A stretch of DNA of 63,336 nt from Clostridiales bacterium (lineage in GTDB: Bacteria; Bacillota; Clostridia; Oscillospirales; Oscillospiraceae), in assembly GCA_022787565.1 (NCBI GenBank), contig JALFVN010000011.1:1-63336 (forward strand), written 5' to 3'. The position numbers were made by a program, and so were the translations under genes. The notes beneath the pieces are model-generated. The model ran no database searches, was not told where the DNA came from, and saw nothing but the letters and a program-made list of their open reading frames with translations. Position 1 is the first letter of the stretch, and each line of letters starts with the position of its first letter. Shown here one piece after another: positions 24,511 to 33,138 of this stretch.

Positions 24511-25378
24511 GGTCTGCACCTCCCAGCTCGTAAATGAAGATCTCCTCCAGATTCAGCGGAACCACGTCCAGAAACAGAGGGCCCGCGGCGGAAATTTTTG
24601 CCGTCAGCTCCTCCGCGCTGCCCCGCAGGATCAGCTGCTGCAAACGCCCGGTGGAGGAGCTGTGCAAAATCTCCAGCCCCTCGGGCAGCTTGCCGCCATC
24701 GGCAAAGGCCAGCTGGATCTTTACAATGTTGTCCTGCAGCTCGGAAAGACTCCGCTCCACCAGCATTCTGCCGTGGTTCATGATGCCCACATGGTCGCAC
24801 ACGTCCTCCAGCTCCCGCAGGTTGTGGGAGGAGACCAGTACGGTGGTACCGTTTTCCGCCACGTCAGAGAGCAGCGCGCTCCAGACCTGCCGGCGCATCA
24901 CCGGATCCAGGCCGTCCACCGGTTCATCCAGGATCACTACCTCCGGGCACTGGGCCATGGCCAGCCAGAAGGCCGCCTGCTTCTGCATGCCCTTGCTCAG
25001 CTTGCGCATGGGCTGCTTTCTGTCCAGGTTGAACAGCGCCGAAAGCGTTTCAAAGCGCTCCGGGCTGAAGCGGGGGTACACGCTGCGGTAAAACTTCATC
25101 ATGTCGTTGATGGTGGCCTGGGTATAATAGAAAATATCGTCGGGTATGTAGGCGATTCTCCCCTTGATCTCCGGGTTTTCATATACGGGCTGCCCGTCGA
25201 TCCGCACCTGGCCGGAATCCTGCCGGTAGATCCCCGCCAGATGGCGGATGACCGTGGACTTGCCCGCGCCGTTGGGCCCCACCAGGCCGTATACCGCGCC
25301 CCTGGGCACATGGATGTCCAGCCCGTCCAGAGCCCGGAAGCCCTCAAAGCTCTTTATCAGCTTATTTACCTGGATCAT
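24485..25378 (-). CDS. ABC transporter ATP-binding protein
   Basis: A 297-aa ATPase. Walker A is GPNGAGKSTVIRHL (about residues 35-48). The signature region is KLSKGMQKQAAFWLAMA, a variant of LSGGQ, followed by Walker B VVILDEPVDGLDPV and the switch His in SSHNLRELE. It powers the adjacent permease. It overlaps the GntR gene by ATGA. Confidence 0.93.
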   Translation of the reverse strand: MIQVNKLIKSFEGFRALDGLDIHVPRGAVYGLVGPNGAGKSTVIRHLAGIYRQDSGQVRIDGQPVYENPEIKGRIAYIPDDIFYYTQATINDMMKFYRSVYPRFSPERFETLSALFNLDRKQPMRKLSKGMQKQAAFWLAMAQCPEVVILDEPVDGLDPVMRRQVWSALLSDVAENGTTVLVSSHNLRELEDVCDHVGIMNHGRMLVERSLSELQDNIVKIQLAFADGGKLPEGLEILHSSSTGRLQQLILRGSAEELTAKISAAGPLFLDVVPLNLEEIFIYELGGADREVKDIVI

Positions 25379-25737
25379 TGCTCATTTCCTCCTCTCAGGA
25401 GCGCCATAAGCTCCTCCTCTGTGACGCCCATGAGCCGCAGCTCCTTTACAAGGGCCTTGTATTTTTCCAGCAGCTCCGCCTTTCGCTGCTCCACCGCCGC
25501 ATCCGTCTTGCTGACGAAGCTGCCTCTGCCGGGGACGGAGCAGATATAGCCCTCCGTCTCCAGCTCCCGGTAGGCCCGCTGTATGGTGTTGGGGTTTATG
25601 GTGAGCTGGGCGGCAAGCTCCCGCACCGAGGGCATTTTTTCGCCCGCCGGCAAAATGCCGGACAGGATCAGCTGGCGGAAGCTGTCCCTCACCTGCTCGT
25701 AGATAGGCCGTGGGTCCCGGAAATTGATATTGATCAC
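25375..25737 (-). CDS. GntR family regulator, YtrA subfamily
   Basis: A 120-aa protein: a GntR winged helix (residues about 10-75, including MPSVRELAAQLTINPNTIQRAYRELE) with only a short C-terminal dimerisation tail, the YtrA type. GTG start behind GGAGG. It heads the ABC operon and probably represses it until an inducer appears. Confidence 0.92.
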   Translation of the reverse strand: MININFRDPRPIYEQVRDSFRQLILSGILPAGEKMPSVRELAAQLTINPNTIQRAYRELETEGYICSVPGRGSFVSKTDAAVEQRKAELLEKYKALVKELRLMGVTEEELMALLRGGNEQ

Positions 25738-25754
25738 CTTAACACCTCCGTGTT

Positions 25755-25781
25755 AACTGTGTTAATTATATTAGTACAGTT
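25755..25781 (-). promoter_or_regulatory. Candidate operator and -10 region of the YtrA-type operon
   Basis: AACTGT (25755-25760) and ACAGTT (25776-25781) form an inverted repeat around a minus-strand TATAAT (25765-25770). A second inverted repeat, TTAACAC with GTGTTAA (25739-25745, 25750-25756), encloses the GGAGG ribosome site. Either could be the YtrA site. Confidence 0.5.
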
Positions 25782-25865
25782 AGTATACACAGTGGTCTGC
25801 CCTTTGTCAAGCATATATTCCCTTTCAGTTTTTTAAGTTTTTCTCCGGAAATTTAATGCGCTACA

Positions 25866-25894
25866 TTGACAAAGTGAACGGAACAAAGTATAAT
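25866..25894 (+). promoter_or_regulatory. Consensus promoter of lysA
   Basis: TTGACA (25866-25871), 17-nt spacer, TATAAT (25889-25894): a full sigma-A consensus. Transcription would start near 25901. Confidence 0.9.
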
Positions 25895-25930
25895 CACCCG
25901 GTAAAGATGGAAAAACAGAGGGGACGAAAC

Positions 25931-27223
25931 ATGCTTTCAGACAATATCGGCCGCAGCGGCAGCCGCCTGACCTTTGCCGGCCACGATGTGACGCACCTTG
26001 CGGAACAATACGGCACACCGCTTTACCTGATGGACGAGGAGCGCATCCGGCGCAACTGCCGCATGTATCTTCAGGCTTTTCGCAGCAGCTTCGGCGGCAA
26101 TTCCCTGCCCCTTTATGCCAGCAAGGCGGCGTCCTTCAAACAGATATACCGCATTATGGCCCAGGAGGGCATGGGCGTGGATACGGTCTCCTCCGGGGAA
26201 ATCTTTACCGCCCTCAGCGCCGGCTTTCCGCCGGAGCGGATATTCTTCCACGGCAACAGCAAGACCGACGCAGACATCCGTTACGGTGTGGCGTCCGGCA
26301 TCGGCTGTTTTGTGGTGGACAATACCGAGGAGCTGCTGGCCCTGAACAGAGAGGCCGGGTGCCAGGGCAAGAAGCAGAAGGTACTGCTGCGCATCACGCC
26401 GGGTATCGATCCCCATACCTACGACGCGGTGAATACCGGCATGGTGGACTCCAAGTTTGGCGTTCCGGTGGAGACAGGGCAGGCCATAGAATTTGTGGCT
26501 CTGGCCCTGACGATGGAAAATCTTCAGCTTTGCGGACTGCACTGTCATGTAGGCTCCCAGGTCTTTGACGAGGACGTGTTCGAACGCACGGTGGACCTCA
26601 TGGTCCGCTTCATGGCGCAGGTCCGGGACGAGCTGGGCTTTACGCTTGAGGAGCTGAATCTGGGCGGCGGCTACGGCACCCGCTATCAGGACAGCGAGCC
26701 CCAGGTGGATATTCCCGCCCGCATTGCGGAGGTGGCAAAGCGGCTGCGGGAGCAGTGCGCAAAATATGCCTTCCCCCTGCCCCGAATTCTGATGGAGCCG
26801 GGGCGGAGTATCGTGGCAGACGCTGGCATGACCCTGTACACCGTCAGCTCCGTCAAGCGCATTCCCGGCTACAAGAGCTATGTGGCCGTGGACGGCGGTA
26901 TGACCGACAACCCCCGCTACGCCCTGTACGGCTCCCGGTACACCGTGTACCACGCGGAAAAGAGCGGCGGTAAGGAGGCCGTCTTTGATCTGGTGGGCCG
27001 CTGCTGCGAAAGCGGCGATATCATTCAGCCCAAGGTCTCTCTGCCGGAGGATACCTGCCGGGGCGATATCATCGCCGTGTGCACCACCGGGGCCTATAAC
27101 TACTCCATGGCCTCCAACTACAACCGTCTCCCCCGCCCGCCCATCGTCATGCTGAGAGAGGACGGCGCATATCTGGCCGTCAAGCGGGAGAGTCTGGAAG
27201 ATCTCTGCGCGCTGGATATTTAA
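25931..27223 (+). CDS. lysA: Diaminopimelate decarboxylase
   Basis: A 430-aa PLP enzyme. The PLP Lys is in LPLYASKAAS (about residue 60), with HCHVGSQ, the Gly-rich LNLGGGYGTRY and the C-terminal CCESGDI and GAYNYSMASNYN motifs. It makes lysine from meso-diaminopimelate. ATG at 25931 follows AGAGGGGAC; earlier in-frame ATGs at 25856 and 25907 are excluded because they lie before or right at the predicted transcript start. Confidence 0.95.
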   Translation: MLSDNIGRSGSRLTFAGHDVTHLAEQYGTPLYLMDEERIRRNCRMYLQAFRSSFGGNSLPLYASKAASFKQIYRIMAQEGMGVDTVSSGEIFTALSAGFPPERIFFHGNSKTDADIRYGVASGIGCFVVDNTEELLALNREAGCQGKKQKVLLRITPGIDPHTYDAVNTGMVDSKFGVPVETGQAIEFVALALTMENLQLCGLHCHVGSQVFDEDVFERTVDLMVRFMAQVRDELGFTLEELNLGGGYGTRYQDSEPQVDIPARIAEVAKRLREQCAKYAFPLPRILMEPGRSIVADAGMTLYTVSSVKRIPGYKSYVAVDGGMTDNPRYALYGSRYTVYHAEKSGGKEAVFDLVGRCCESGDIIQPKVSLPEDTCRGDIIAVCTTGAYNYSMASNYNRLPRPPIVMLREDGAYLAVKRESLEDLCALDI

Positions 27224-27225
27224 CA

Positions 27226-27313
27226 GTCATTCTGAGGAGTGAAACGACGAAGAATCCCGGAAACAGAAGCTGATACTTCTGAATACGGGATTCTTCGCTT
27301 CGCTCAGAATGAC
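27226..27313. repeat. Inverted repeat, family B, copy 5
   Basis: Left arm GTCATTCTGAGGAGTGAAAC, right arm ending CTTCGCTCAGAATGAC. It lies between convergent lysA and cinA and may serve as their terminator. Confidence 0.85.
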
Positions 27314-27321
27314 TTTTTTCT

Positions 27322-28578
27322 TTACATCACCTTAAGCCCGGTCAGATAGCGGCGCATCATGTCGTAGACATGGTTTCCGGCCATGCGGCGGATGAAGCTG
27401 CGGGTGCGGAAGGTGCCCAGATGCAGCTCCTTGACCCAGGTCTGTTCCGGCGCGGCCATGGAGACAAACACGGTGCCCACCTCGTGCACGCCGTCCCCAT
27501 CGGGGCCGGCAAGGCCGGTGACGCCCACGCCGATATCGCTGCCCAGCAGGGAGCGCACACGCTCCGCCATCTCCTTTGCCACCTCGAAGCTGACGGCGCC
27601 CTTTTCTTCGATCAGGGCCGGGTCAATGCCCAGAAGCTTTGCTTTTGCCTCATTGGTGTAGGTCACCACACCGCCCAGGAAGCATTCACTGGCTCCGGGG
27701 ATATCGGTAAAGCGGCGGGCAATGTCGCCGCCGGTACAGCTCTCCGCGGCGGAAAAGCGCAGCCGCTTTTCCCGCTGGAGCTGGATCACGGCCTCCTCGA
27801 TGCACTCCACGTCCATGCCGTATACGACCTCGCCCAGTTTTTCCTTCACATGGGCAATAATGGGCTTCAGCATCTCCTCCGCCTCAGCCTCGCTGCGGGC
27901 TTTGGCCGTCACCTGCAGCAGGCAGTCGCACTCCTTGGCATAGGGAGCCATGGAGGGATTTGTCATGGCGTTCATCTCATCCCGGAACAGCTGATCCACG
28001 GCGCTTTCCCCCATGCCGAAGATGCGCAGGGAGTGGGAGACAATTTGCTCGTCCGATAGTTTTTTCAGATAGGGTATGGCACAGGTGCGGAACATGGCGT
28101 TGCACTCCTTGGGCGGGCCGGGGATCATGATGACGATCTTCCCGTCCTTTTCAAAGGCGCAGCCCGGGGCGGTGCCCCAGTCGTTGTGAAAAACCATGCA
28201 GCCCTCCGGCAGCATGGCCTGCTGAAAGTTGTTGGGCGTGAGCAGTTTGCCGATGTTGATATATTCGTACAGGCCCTTTTGCTCATTCTCGTCCCGAACC
28301 AGCCTGAGACCGAAGGCTTTCGCCAGGATCTGCTTTGTCAGGTCATCACAGGTGGGGCCCAGGCCGCCGGTGGTGATGATGATATCCGCCCGCTCCTTTG
28401 CCACCTTTACACATTCCTCCAGCCGCTGGGGATTGTCCCCCACCACGGTGTGATAGCGCACATTGATGCCGATCTGAGACAGCATTTCAGAGATGTCTCT
28501 GGCGTCGGTATTGGTCACATGGCCCAGCAGCAGCTCCGTGCCCACGGAAAGAATTTCGGTGTTATAGGTCTTACTCAT
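27322..28578 (-). CDS. cinA: CinA-like protein (nicotinamide-nucleotide amidase / competence-damage inducible)
   Basis: A 418-aa two-domain protein. The N-terminal MoaB/MogA-like domain has EILSVGTELLLG and TTGGLGPTCDD. The C-terminal CinA domain has SAAESCTGG and GVTGLAGPDG. The C-terminal domain deamidates nicotinamide mononucleotide. ATG at 28578 overlaps the thiI stop; the in-frame TTG at 28584 is less likely. Last gene of the long leftward run. Confidence 0.95.
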   Translation of the reverse strand: MSKTYNTEILSVGTELLLGHVTNTDARDISEMLSQIGINVRYHTVVGDNPQRLEECVKVAKERADIIITTGGLGPTCDDLTKQILAKAFGLRLVRDENEQKGLYEYINIGKLLTPNNFQQAMLPEGCMVFHNDWGTAPGCAFEKDGKIVIMIPGPPKECNAMFRTCAIPYLKKLSDEQIVSHSLRIFGMGESAVDQLFRDEMNAMTNPSMAPYAKECDCLLQVTAKARSEAEAEEMLKPIIAHVKEKLGEVVYGMDVECIEEAVIQLQREKRLRFSAAESCTGGDIARRFTDIPGASECFLGGVVTYTNEAKAKLLGIDPALIEEKGAVSFEVAKEMAERVRSLLGSDIGVGVTGLAGPDGDGVHEVGTVFVSMAAPEQTWVKELHLGTFRTRSFIRRMAGNHVYDMMRRYLTGLKVM

Positions 28579-29746
28579 TTTCAAGCCGTATCCTTTCTAT
28601 GCCCTTTACCGCCTCGTCCACCAGCGCCTCAACATCCAGTGTGCTCTCCGCCGCTTCCACGTCCTTCAGCTTGGGGTGGGTGCGGGGGTGCCTGGGGGTA
28701 AACACGGTGCAGCAGTCCTCATAGGGCAGAATGGAGGTCTCAAAGGTGCCGATCTTCCGGGCCAGGGTCACGATCTCCTCCTTGTCCATGCCGATCAGCG
28801 GCTGGAGCACAGGCAGGTCAACGACTGCCTGGGTGGAGGCCATGGCCTCCATGGTCTGGCTTGCCACCTGGCCCAGATTTTCGCCGGTGACGATGGCCTT
28901 TGCGCCGTTGGCATCCGCAATGCGTTTGGCAATGCGCATCATGAAGCGGCGCATGATCAGCGTAAAATACTCCTCCGGGCATTTATCCCGGATCTCCTCC
29001 TGGATATGGGTAAAGGGCACCACTTCCAGGGTCATTCTGCCGCAGTATTCGGTGAGCTGGCGTCCCAGTTCCACCACCTTGTCCTTGGCCTGCTGGGAGG
29101 TATAGGGGAAGGAGAAGAAATGCACCGGGATCAGGCGCACGCCCCGCTTTGCGATCATATAGGTGGAAACCGGGCTGTCGATGCCGCCGGAGAGCAGCGT
29201 TACCGCGATCCCGTTTGAGCCCACAGGCATACCGCCCGCGCCGGGCACGGGGGTGGCGTGGACATAGGCGGCCAGGTCCCGGACCTCCAGATGGACGGTG
29301 AGCTCCGGCTCGTGGACGTCCACCTGCACATTGGGATAGGCCTCCGCCAGCAGGCCGCCCACATACTGGCTCAGCTGGATGCTGGTCATAGGGAAACTCT
29401 TGTCGCTGCGCTTGGACTCCACCTTGAAGCTCCTGACCCGCTCCATATCTTCACGAAGATACGCAATCGCCAGCTTTGCTATGGCGTCCTTGTCCTTTTC
29501 ACAGGCGGCGGCCCGGCTGAGTTTAATGACGCCGAAGACTTTTTTCAAGGCCGCAAAGGCGGCGTCCATGTCGGCTCCGTCCTCCTGGGCCTCCACATAC
29601 ACCGTGGACTGCAGGCAGTAGACCCGGAACTTTCCGATAGGCTCCAATCTGCGGCGCACATTGCTCATCAGCTTCTGCTCAAAAGATTTCCGGTTGAGAC
29701 CCTTGAGCACGATCTCCCCCAGCTTGAGTAATATAATGTCGTTCAT
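28571..29746 (-). CDS. thiI: tRNA 4-thiouridine synthase ThiI
   Basis: A 391-aa protein: N-terminal ferredoxin-like and THUMP domains (about 1-165), then the PP-loop ATP pyrophosphatase with SGGIDSPVSTYM (about 185-196). It lacks the C-terminal rhodanese domain of the E. coli enzyme, the usual form in Gram-positives, where a dedicated cysteine desulfurase supplies sulfur. ATGA overlap with comM. Confidence 0.95.
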   Translation of the reverse strand: MNDIILLKLGEIVLKGLNRKSFEQKLMSNVRRRLEPIGKFRVYCLQSTVYVEAQEDGADMDAAFAALKKVFGVIKLSRAAACEKDKDAIAKLAIAYLREDMERVRSFKVESKRSDKSFPMTSIQLSQYVGGLLAEAYPNVQVDVHEPELTVHLEVRDLAAYVHATPVPGAGGMPVGSNGIAVTLLSGGIDSPVSTYMIAKRGVRLIPVHFFSFPYTSQQAKDKVVELGRQLTEYCGRMTLEVVPFTHIQEEIRDKCPEEYFTLIMRRFMMRIAKRIADANGAKAIVTGENLGQVASQTMEAMASTQAVVDLPVLQPLIGMDKEEIVTLARKIGTFETSILPYEDCCTVFTPRHPRTHPKLKDVEAAESTLDVEALVDEAVKGIERIRLENE

Positions 29747-31266
29747 GTATTGTTCTCCCTGAAATCATAGGTTCTGTACTGTATGGCCTCGGCGATGTGG
29801 GAAACGCCGATATCCCTTTCTCCTTCCAGGTCCGCGATGGTGCGGGCAACCCGCAGGATACGGTCATAGCTTCTGGCCGAGAGGCCCATGGCGTCAAAGG
29901 CATCGTGCATCAGCTCCTCGCACTCCGGCGACAGGGCGCAGAAGTCCCGCAGCTCCCGGCTGCCGATATGGGCGTTGCACATGCTGCCATCGTCCTGATA
30001 GCGCTGGCGCTGTATGCTCCGGGCAGCGTCCACCCGCTTTTTGATCTCCCCGGAGCTCTCCGCCGGGGCGCGGCGCTTCAGCTCCTCAAAATCCAGAGCA
30101 GGGACCTCCACAATAATGTCTATCCGGTCCAGCAGCGGGCCGGAGATCCGGCTGTGGTAGCGGCGGATATCCCGCTCAGAGCAGCGGCATCGTCCGGAGG
30201 GGTGGCCGTACCACCCGCACTTGCAGGGGTTCATGGCGCAGACCAGCATGAAGCGGCTGGGAAAGGTCACCGTTCCTGAAACGCGGGACACGGTCACCTC
30301 CCCGTCCTCCAGCGGCTGGCGCAGGACCTCCAGGGCATCGCCGCGAAATTCGGGCAGCTCGTCCAGAAACAGCACGCCGTTATGGGCAAGGCTGATCTCT
30401 CCCGGCCGGGGCGTGCTTCCGCCGCCGGAAAGGCCGATGGCGGACACCGTGTGGTGAGGCGCCCGGAAGGGCCGCAGGGACACGATGGGATGCTCACGGC
30501 TGGTGAGTCCCGCCACCGAATGGATCTCCGTGGACTGGATCATCTCCTCCCGGCTCATGTCCGGCAGAATCGTGGGAAGCCGCTTTGCCATCATAGACTT
30601 GCCCGCCCCCGGCGGGCCGACGATCAGAATGTTATGTCCGCCTGCGGCGGCGATCTCAAAGGCGCGCTTTACGTTTTCCTGTCCTTTAACGTCGGAAAAA
30701 TCCGGCATACCGGGGCAAAAGCGTTCCGGCTCCGGCTGCTTTGCCGGCGGGATGCTGATTTCCCCCCGCAGGTGCCGGATCAGCTGCTCCACATTTTCCA
30801 CCGGAAAAACCGATATCTCCTGGGCGAAGGCGGCCTCATCCGCGTTGTCCGCCGGGACAAAGAGCCGTTTTACCCCACGGCGCATGGCGGCAATGGCCAT
30901 GGGCAGCGCACCGGCCACCGGGCGCAGCTCCCCGGTGAGGGACAGCTCCCCGATAAAGGCGCAGTCCTCCCCCGGTTTTTCAATATCACCGGCAGCGGAC
31001 AATATCCCGATCAGGATGGGCAGATCGTAGACCGTGCCCGCCTTTTTCTTGTCCGCCGGGGCCAGGTTCACCGTCATGCGGCTGACGGGAAAGCGGTATC
31101 CGTTGTTCTTGATGGCGGCCCGGACACGCTCCCGCGCCTCCTTTACCGCCGCGTCGGGCAGACCCACGATCTCAAAGCCGGGCAGACCGTTGGAGATATA
31201 CACCTCCACGGCCACCATGTAGCCGCCCACGCCGCTGACGCCCATACTTTTTATACGGGAAAACAT
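29743..31266 (-). CDS. comM: YifB/ComM-type AAA+ ATPase (magnesium-chelatase-like)
   Basis: A 507-aa protein with an N-terminal Lon-protease-like S5 fold domain (about 1-170), a central AAA+ module (Walker A GPPGAGKSM; Walker B GVLFLDELPEF) and a C-terminal Mg-chelatase subunit domain. ComM is a branch-migration helicase used in natural transformation. ATG at 31266 follows GGAGGA; the longer frame begins in a non-conserved stretch. Confidence 0.92.
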   Translation of the reverse strand: MFSRIKSMGVSGVGGYMVAVEVYISNGLPGFEIVGLPDAAVKEARERVRAAIKNNGYRFPVSRMTVNLAPADKKKAGTVYDLPILIGILSAAGDIEKPGEDCAFIGELSLTGELRPVAGALPMAIAAMRRGVKRLFVPADNADEAAFAQEISVFPVENVEQLIRHLRGEISIPPAKQPEPERFCPGMPDFSDVKGQENVKRAFEIAAAGGHNILIVGPPGAGKSMMAKRLPTILPDMSREEMIQSTEIHSVAGLTSREHPIVSLRPFRAPHHTVSAIGLSGGGSTPRPGEISLAHNGVLFLDELPEFRGDALEVLRQPLEDGEVTVSRVSGTVTFPSRFMLVCAMNPCKCGWYGHPSGRCRCSERDIRRYHSRISGPLLDRIDIIVEVPALDFEELKRRAPAESSGEIKKRVDAARSIQRQRYQDDGSMCNAHIGSRELRDFCALSPECEELMHDAFDAMGLSARSYDRILRVARTIADLEGERDIGVSHIAEAIQYRTYDFRENNT

Positions 31267-31323
31267 AGCGTCCTCCTGTCCGTCAAACAGGGGCGGCAAA
31301 GCCGCCGCCCCTGTCAATATTTT

Positions 31324-33105
31324 TTAATCTTCGGTCTCTCCCACCAGCGCAATATGCAGCTCGTCCAGCTGCTTTTGTTCCACGGTGGAGGGTGCGCCCA
31401 TCATGATATCCTGGGCGTTCTTGTTCATGGGGAAAGCAATGACCTCGCGGATGCTCTCCTCGCCGGAGAGAAGCATGACCATCCGGTCCACGCCCGGCGC
31501 GATGCCCGCGTGAGGGGGAGCGCCGTAGCAGAAAGCGTTGTACATGGCGGGGAACTTTTTCTTCACGTCCTCCTCGCCCAGACGCACCATTTCAAAGGCC
31601 TTGATCATGATCTCCGGGTCGTGGTTACGCACTGCGCCGGAGGACAGCTCCACACCGTTGCAGACCAGGTCGTACTGGTCGGCGGTGATGGTCAGGGGAT
31701 CGATCTCGCCCCGCTCGGCCTTCAGCAGCACATCCAGACCGCCGGAGGGCATGGAGAAGGGGTTGTGGCAGAATTCCAGCTCGCCGGACTCCTCGCCGAT
31801 CTCGTACATGGGGAAGTCCACGATCCAGCAGAACTCGTATCTCTCCTTGTCCATATGGCCGGGGACGGCGGCCCCCAGCATCTTGCGCATGACGCCGGCG
31901 GTCTTCTGGGCCGTGCCCTTGTCGCCGGCGGCTACGCCCACCAGGCAGCCGGGCTTCAGATCCAGGGCGCTGACGATGCTGTCCTTCCGGTCGGCCAGGA
32001 ACTTTGCCACGCCGCCAGCCAGCTCGCCCTTTTCGTCCACCTTGAACCAGAAGGGCTTGGTACCGGCCTGCACCTCCACGTCGGCGCAGAGCTTGTCGAT
32101 ATTTTTTCTGGTCATGTCGCAGTTGGTGACCACAATGGCTTTCACGGTGTTGCCGGGAGCGAAGGGGCCGAACTCAGTGCCCTGTACCAGGGCGGTGATG
32201 TCCTGCACCGTAAGATCAATGCGCAGATCCGGCTTGTCGGAGCCGTATTTCTCCATGGCCTCCAGATAGGGGATGCGCTTGAAGGGGGCGGAGGAGGCGA
32301 TATCATAGGTGCCGTATTTGGCAAAGATGGGAGGCAGCACGTCCTCCAGAACGGCAAAGACGTCGTCCTGGGTGGCAAAGGCCATCTCCATATCCAGCTG
32401 ATAGAACTCGCCGGGAGAACGGTCGCCTCTGGCGTCCTCGTCGCGGAAGCAGGGGGCGATCTGGAAATAGCGGTCAAAGCCGGCAGTCATCAGCAGCTGC
32501 TTGAACTGCTGGGGTGCCTGGGGCAGGGCGTAAAACTTGCCCGGGTGCTTTCTGGCAGGGACCAGATAGTCTCTCGCGCCCTCAGGGGAGGAGGCGGTCA
32601 GGATCGGGGTAGTGATCTCCAAAAAGCCGTGCTCCGTCATGGCCTGACGCAGAGCGGCGATCACGTTGCAGCGCAGGATGATGTTCTGCTTTACGGCGGG
32701 GTTTCTCAGATCCAGGTAGCGGTATTTCAGGCGCTGGGTCTCGTCCGCCTCCCGGCTGCGGTTGATCTCAAAGGGCAGCTCATTATAGCGGCACTTGCCC
32801 AGGATCTCGATCTTCTCCGGGACGACCTCGATGTCGCCGGTGGGGAGCTTGGGATTTTTGCTGGCGCGCTCGCGCACCACGCCCTCCACGGAGATGGTGG
32901 ACTCCTTGTTGATGGACTTGACAATGCCCATCATCTCGGCGTTCTCCACTACCACCTGGGTGGTGCCGTAGAAGTCGCGGACGACCACAAAGGCGAAGTT
33001 GCTGCCCACCTCGCGGACATTTTCCATCCAGCCGACGATCTTTACTTTTTCACCCACATTCTCCATGCGGAGCTCGTTGCAGGTATGGGTACGGGACTGA
33101 AACAT
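31324..33105 (-). CDS. aspS: Aspartyl-tRNA synthetase
   Basis: A 593-aa bacterial-type class II synthetase: an N-terminal OB fold (about 15-105), motif 2 FRDEDARGDRSPGEFYQLD, the bacterial GAD insertion in the middle and motif 3 APGVDRMVMLL at the C-terminus. No T-box leader was seen upstream. It follows hisS by 33 nt. Confidence 0.97.
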   Translation of the reverse strand: MFQSRTHTCNELRMENVGEKVKIVGWMENVREVGSNFAFVVVRDFYGTTQVVVENAEMMGIVKSINKESTISVEGVVRERASKNPKLPTGDIEVVPEKIEILGKCRYNELPFEINRSREADETQRLKYRYLDLRNPAVKQNIILRCNVIAALRQAMTEHGFLEITTPILTASSPEGARDYLVPARKHPGKFYALPQAPQQFKQLLMTAGFDRYFQIAPCFRDEDARGDRSPGEFYQLDMEMAFATQDDVFAVLEDVLPPIFAKYGTYDIASSAPFKRIPYLEAMEKYGSDKPDLRIDLTVQDITALVQGTEFGPFAPGNTVKAIVVTNCDMTRKNIDKLCADVEVQAGTKPFWFKVDEKGELAGGVAKFLADRKDSIVSALDLKPGCLVGVAAGDKGTAQKTAGVMRKMLGAAVPGHMDKERYEFCWIVDFPMYEIGEESGELEFCHNPFSMPSGGLDVLLKAERGEIDPLTITADQYDLVCNGVELSSGAVRNHDPEIMIKAFEMVRLGEEDVKKKFPAMYNAFCYGAPPHAGIAPGVDRMVMLLSGEESIREVIAFPMNKNAQDIMMGAPSTVEQKQLDELHIALVGETED

Positions 33106-33138
33106 AGTTTTCCTCTTTTCTCTATTAAAAAATATAGA

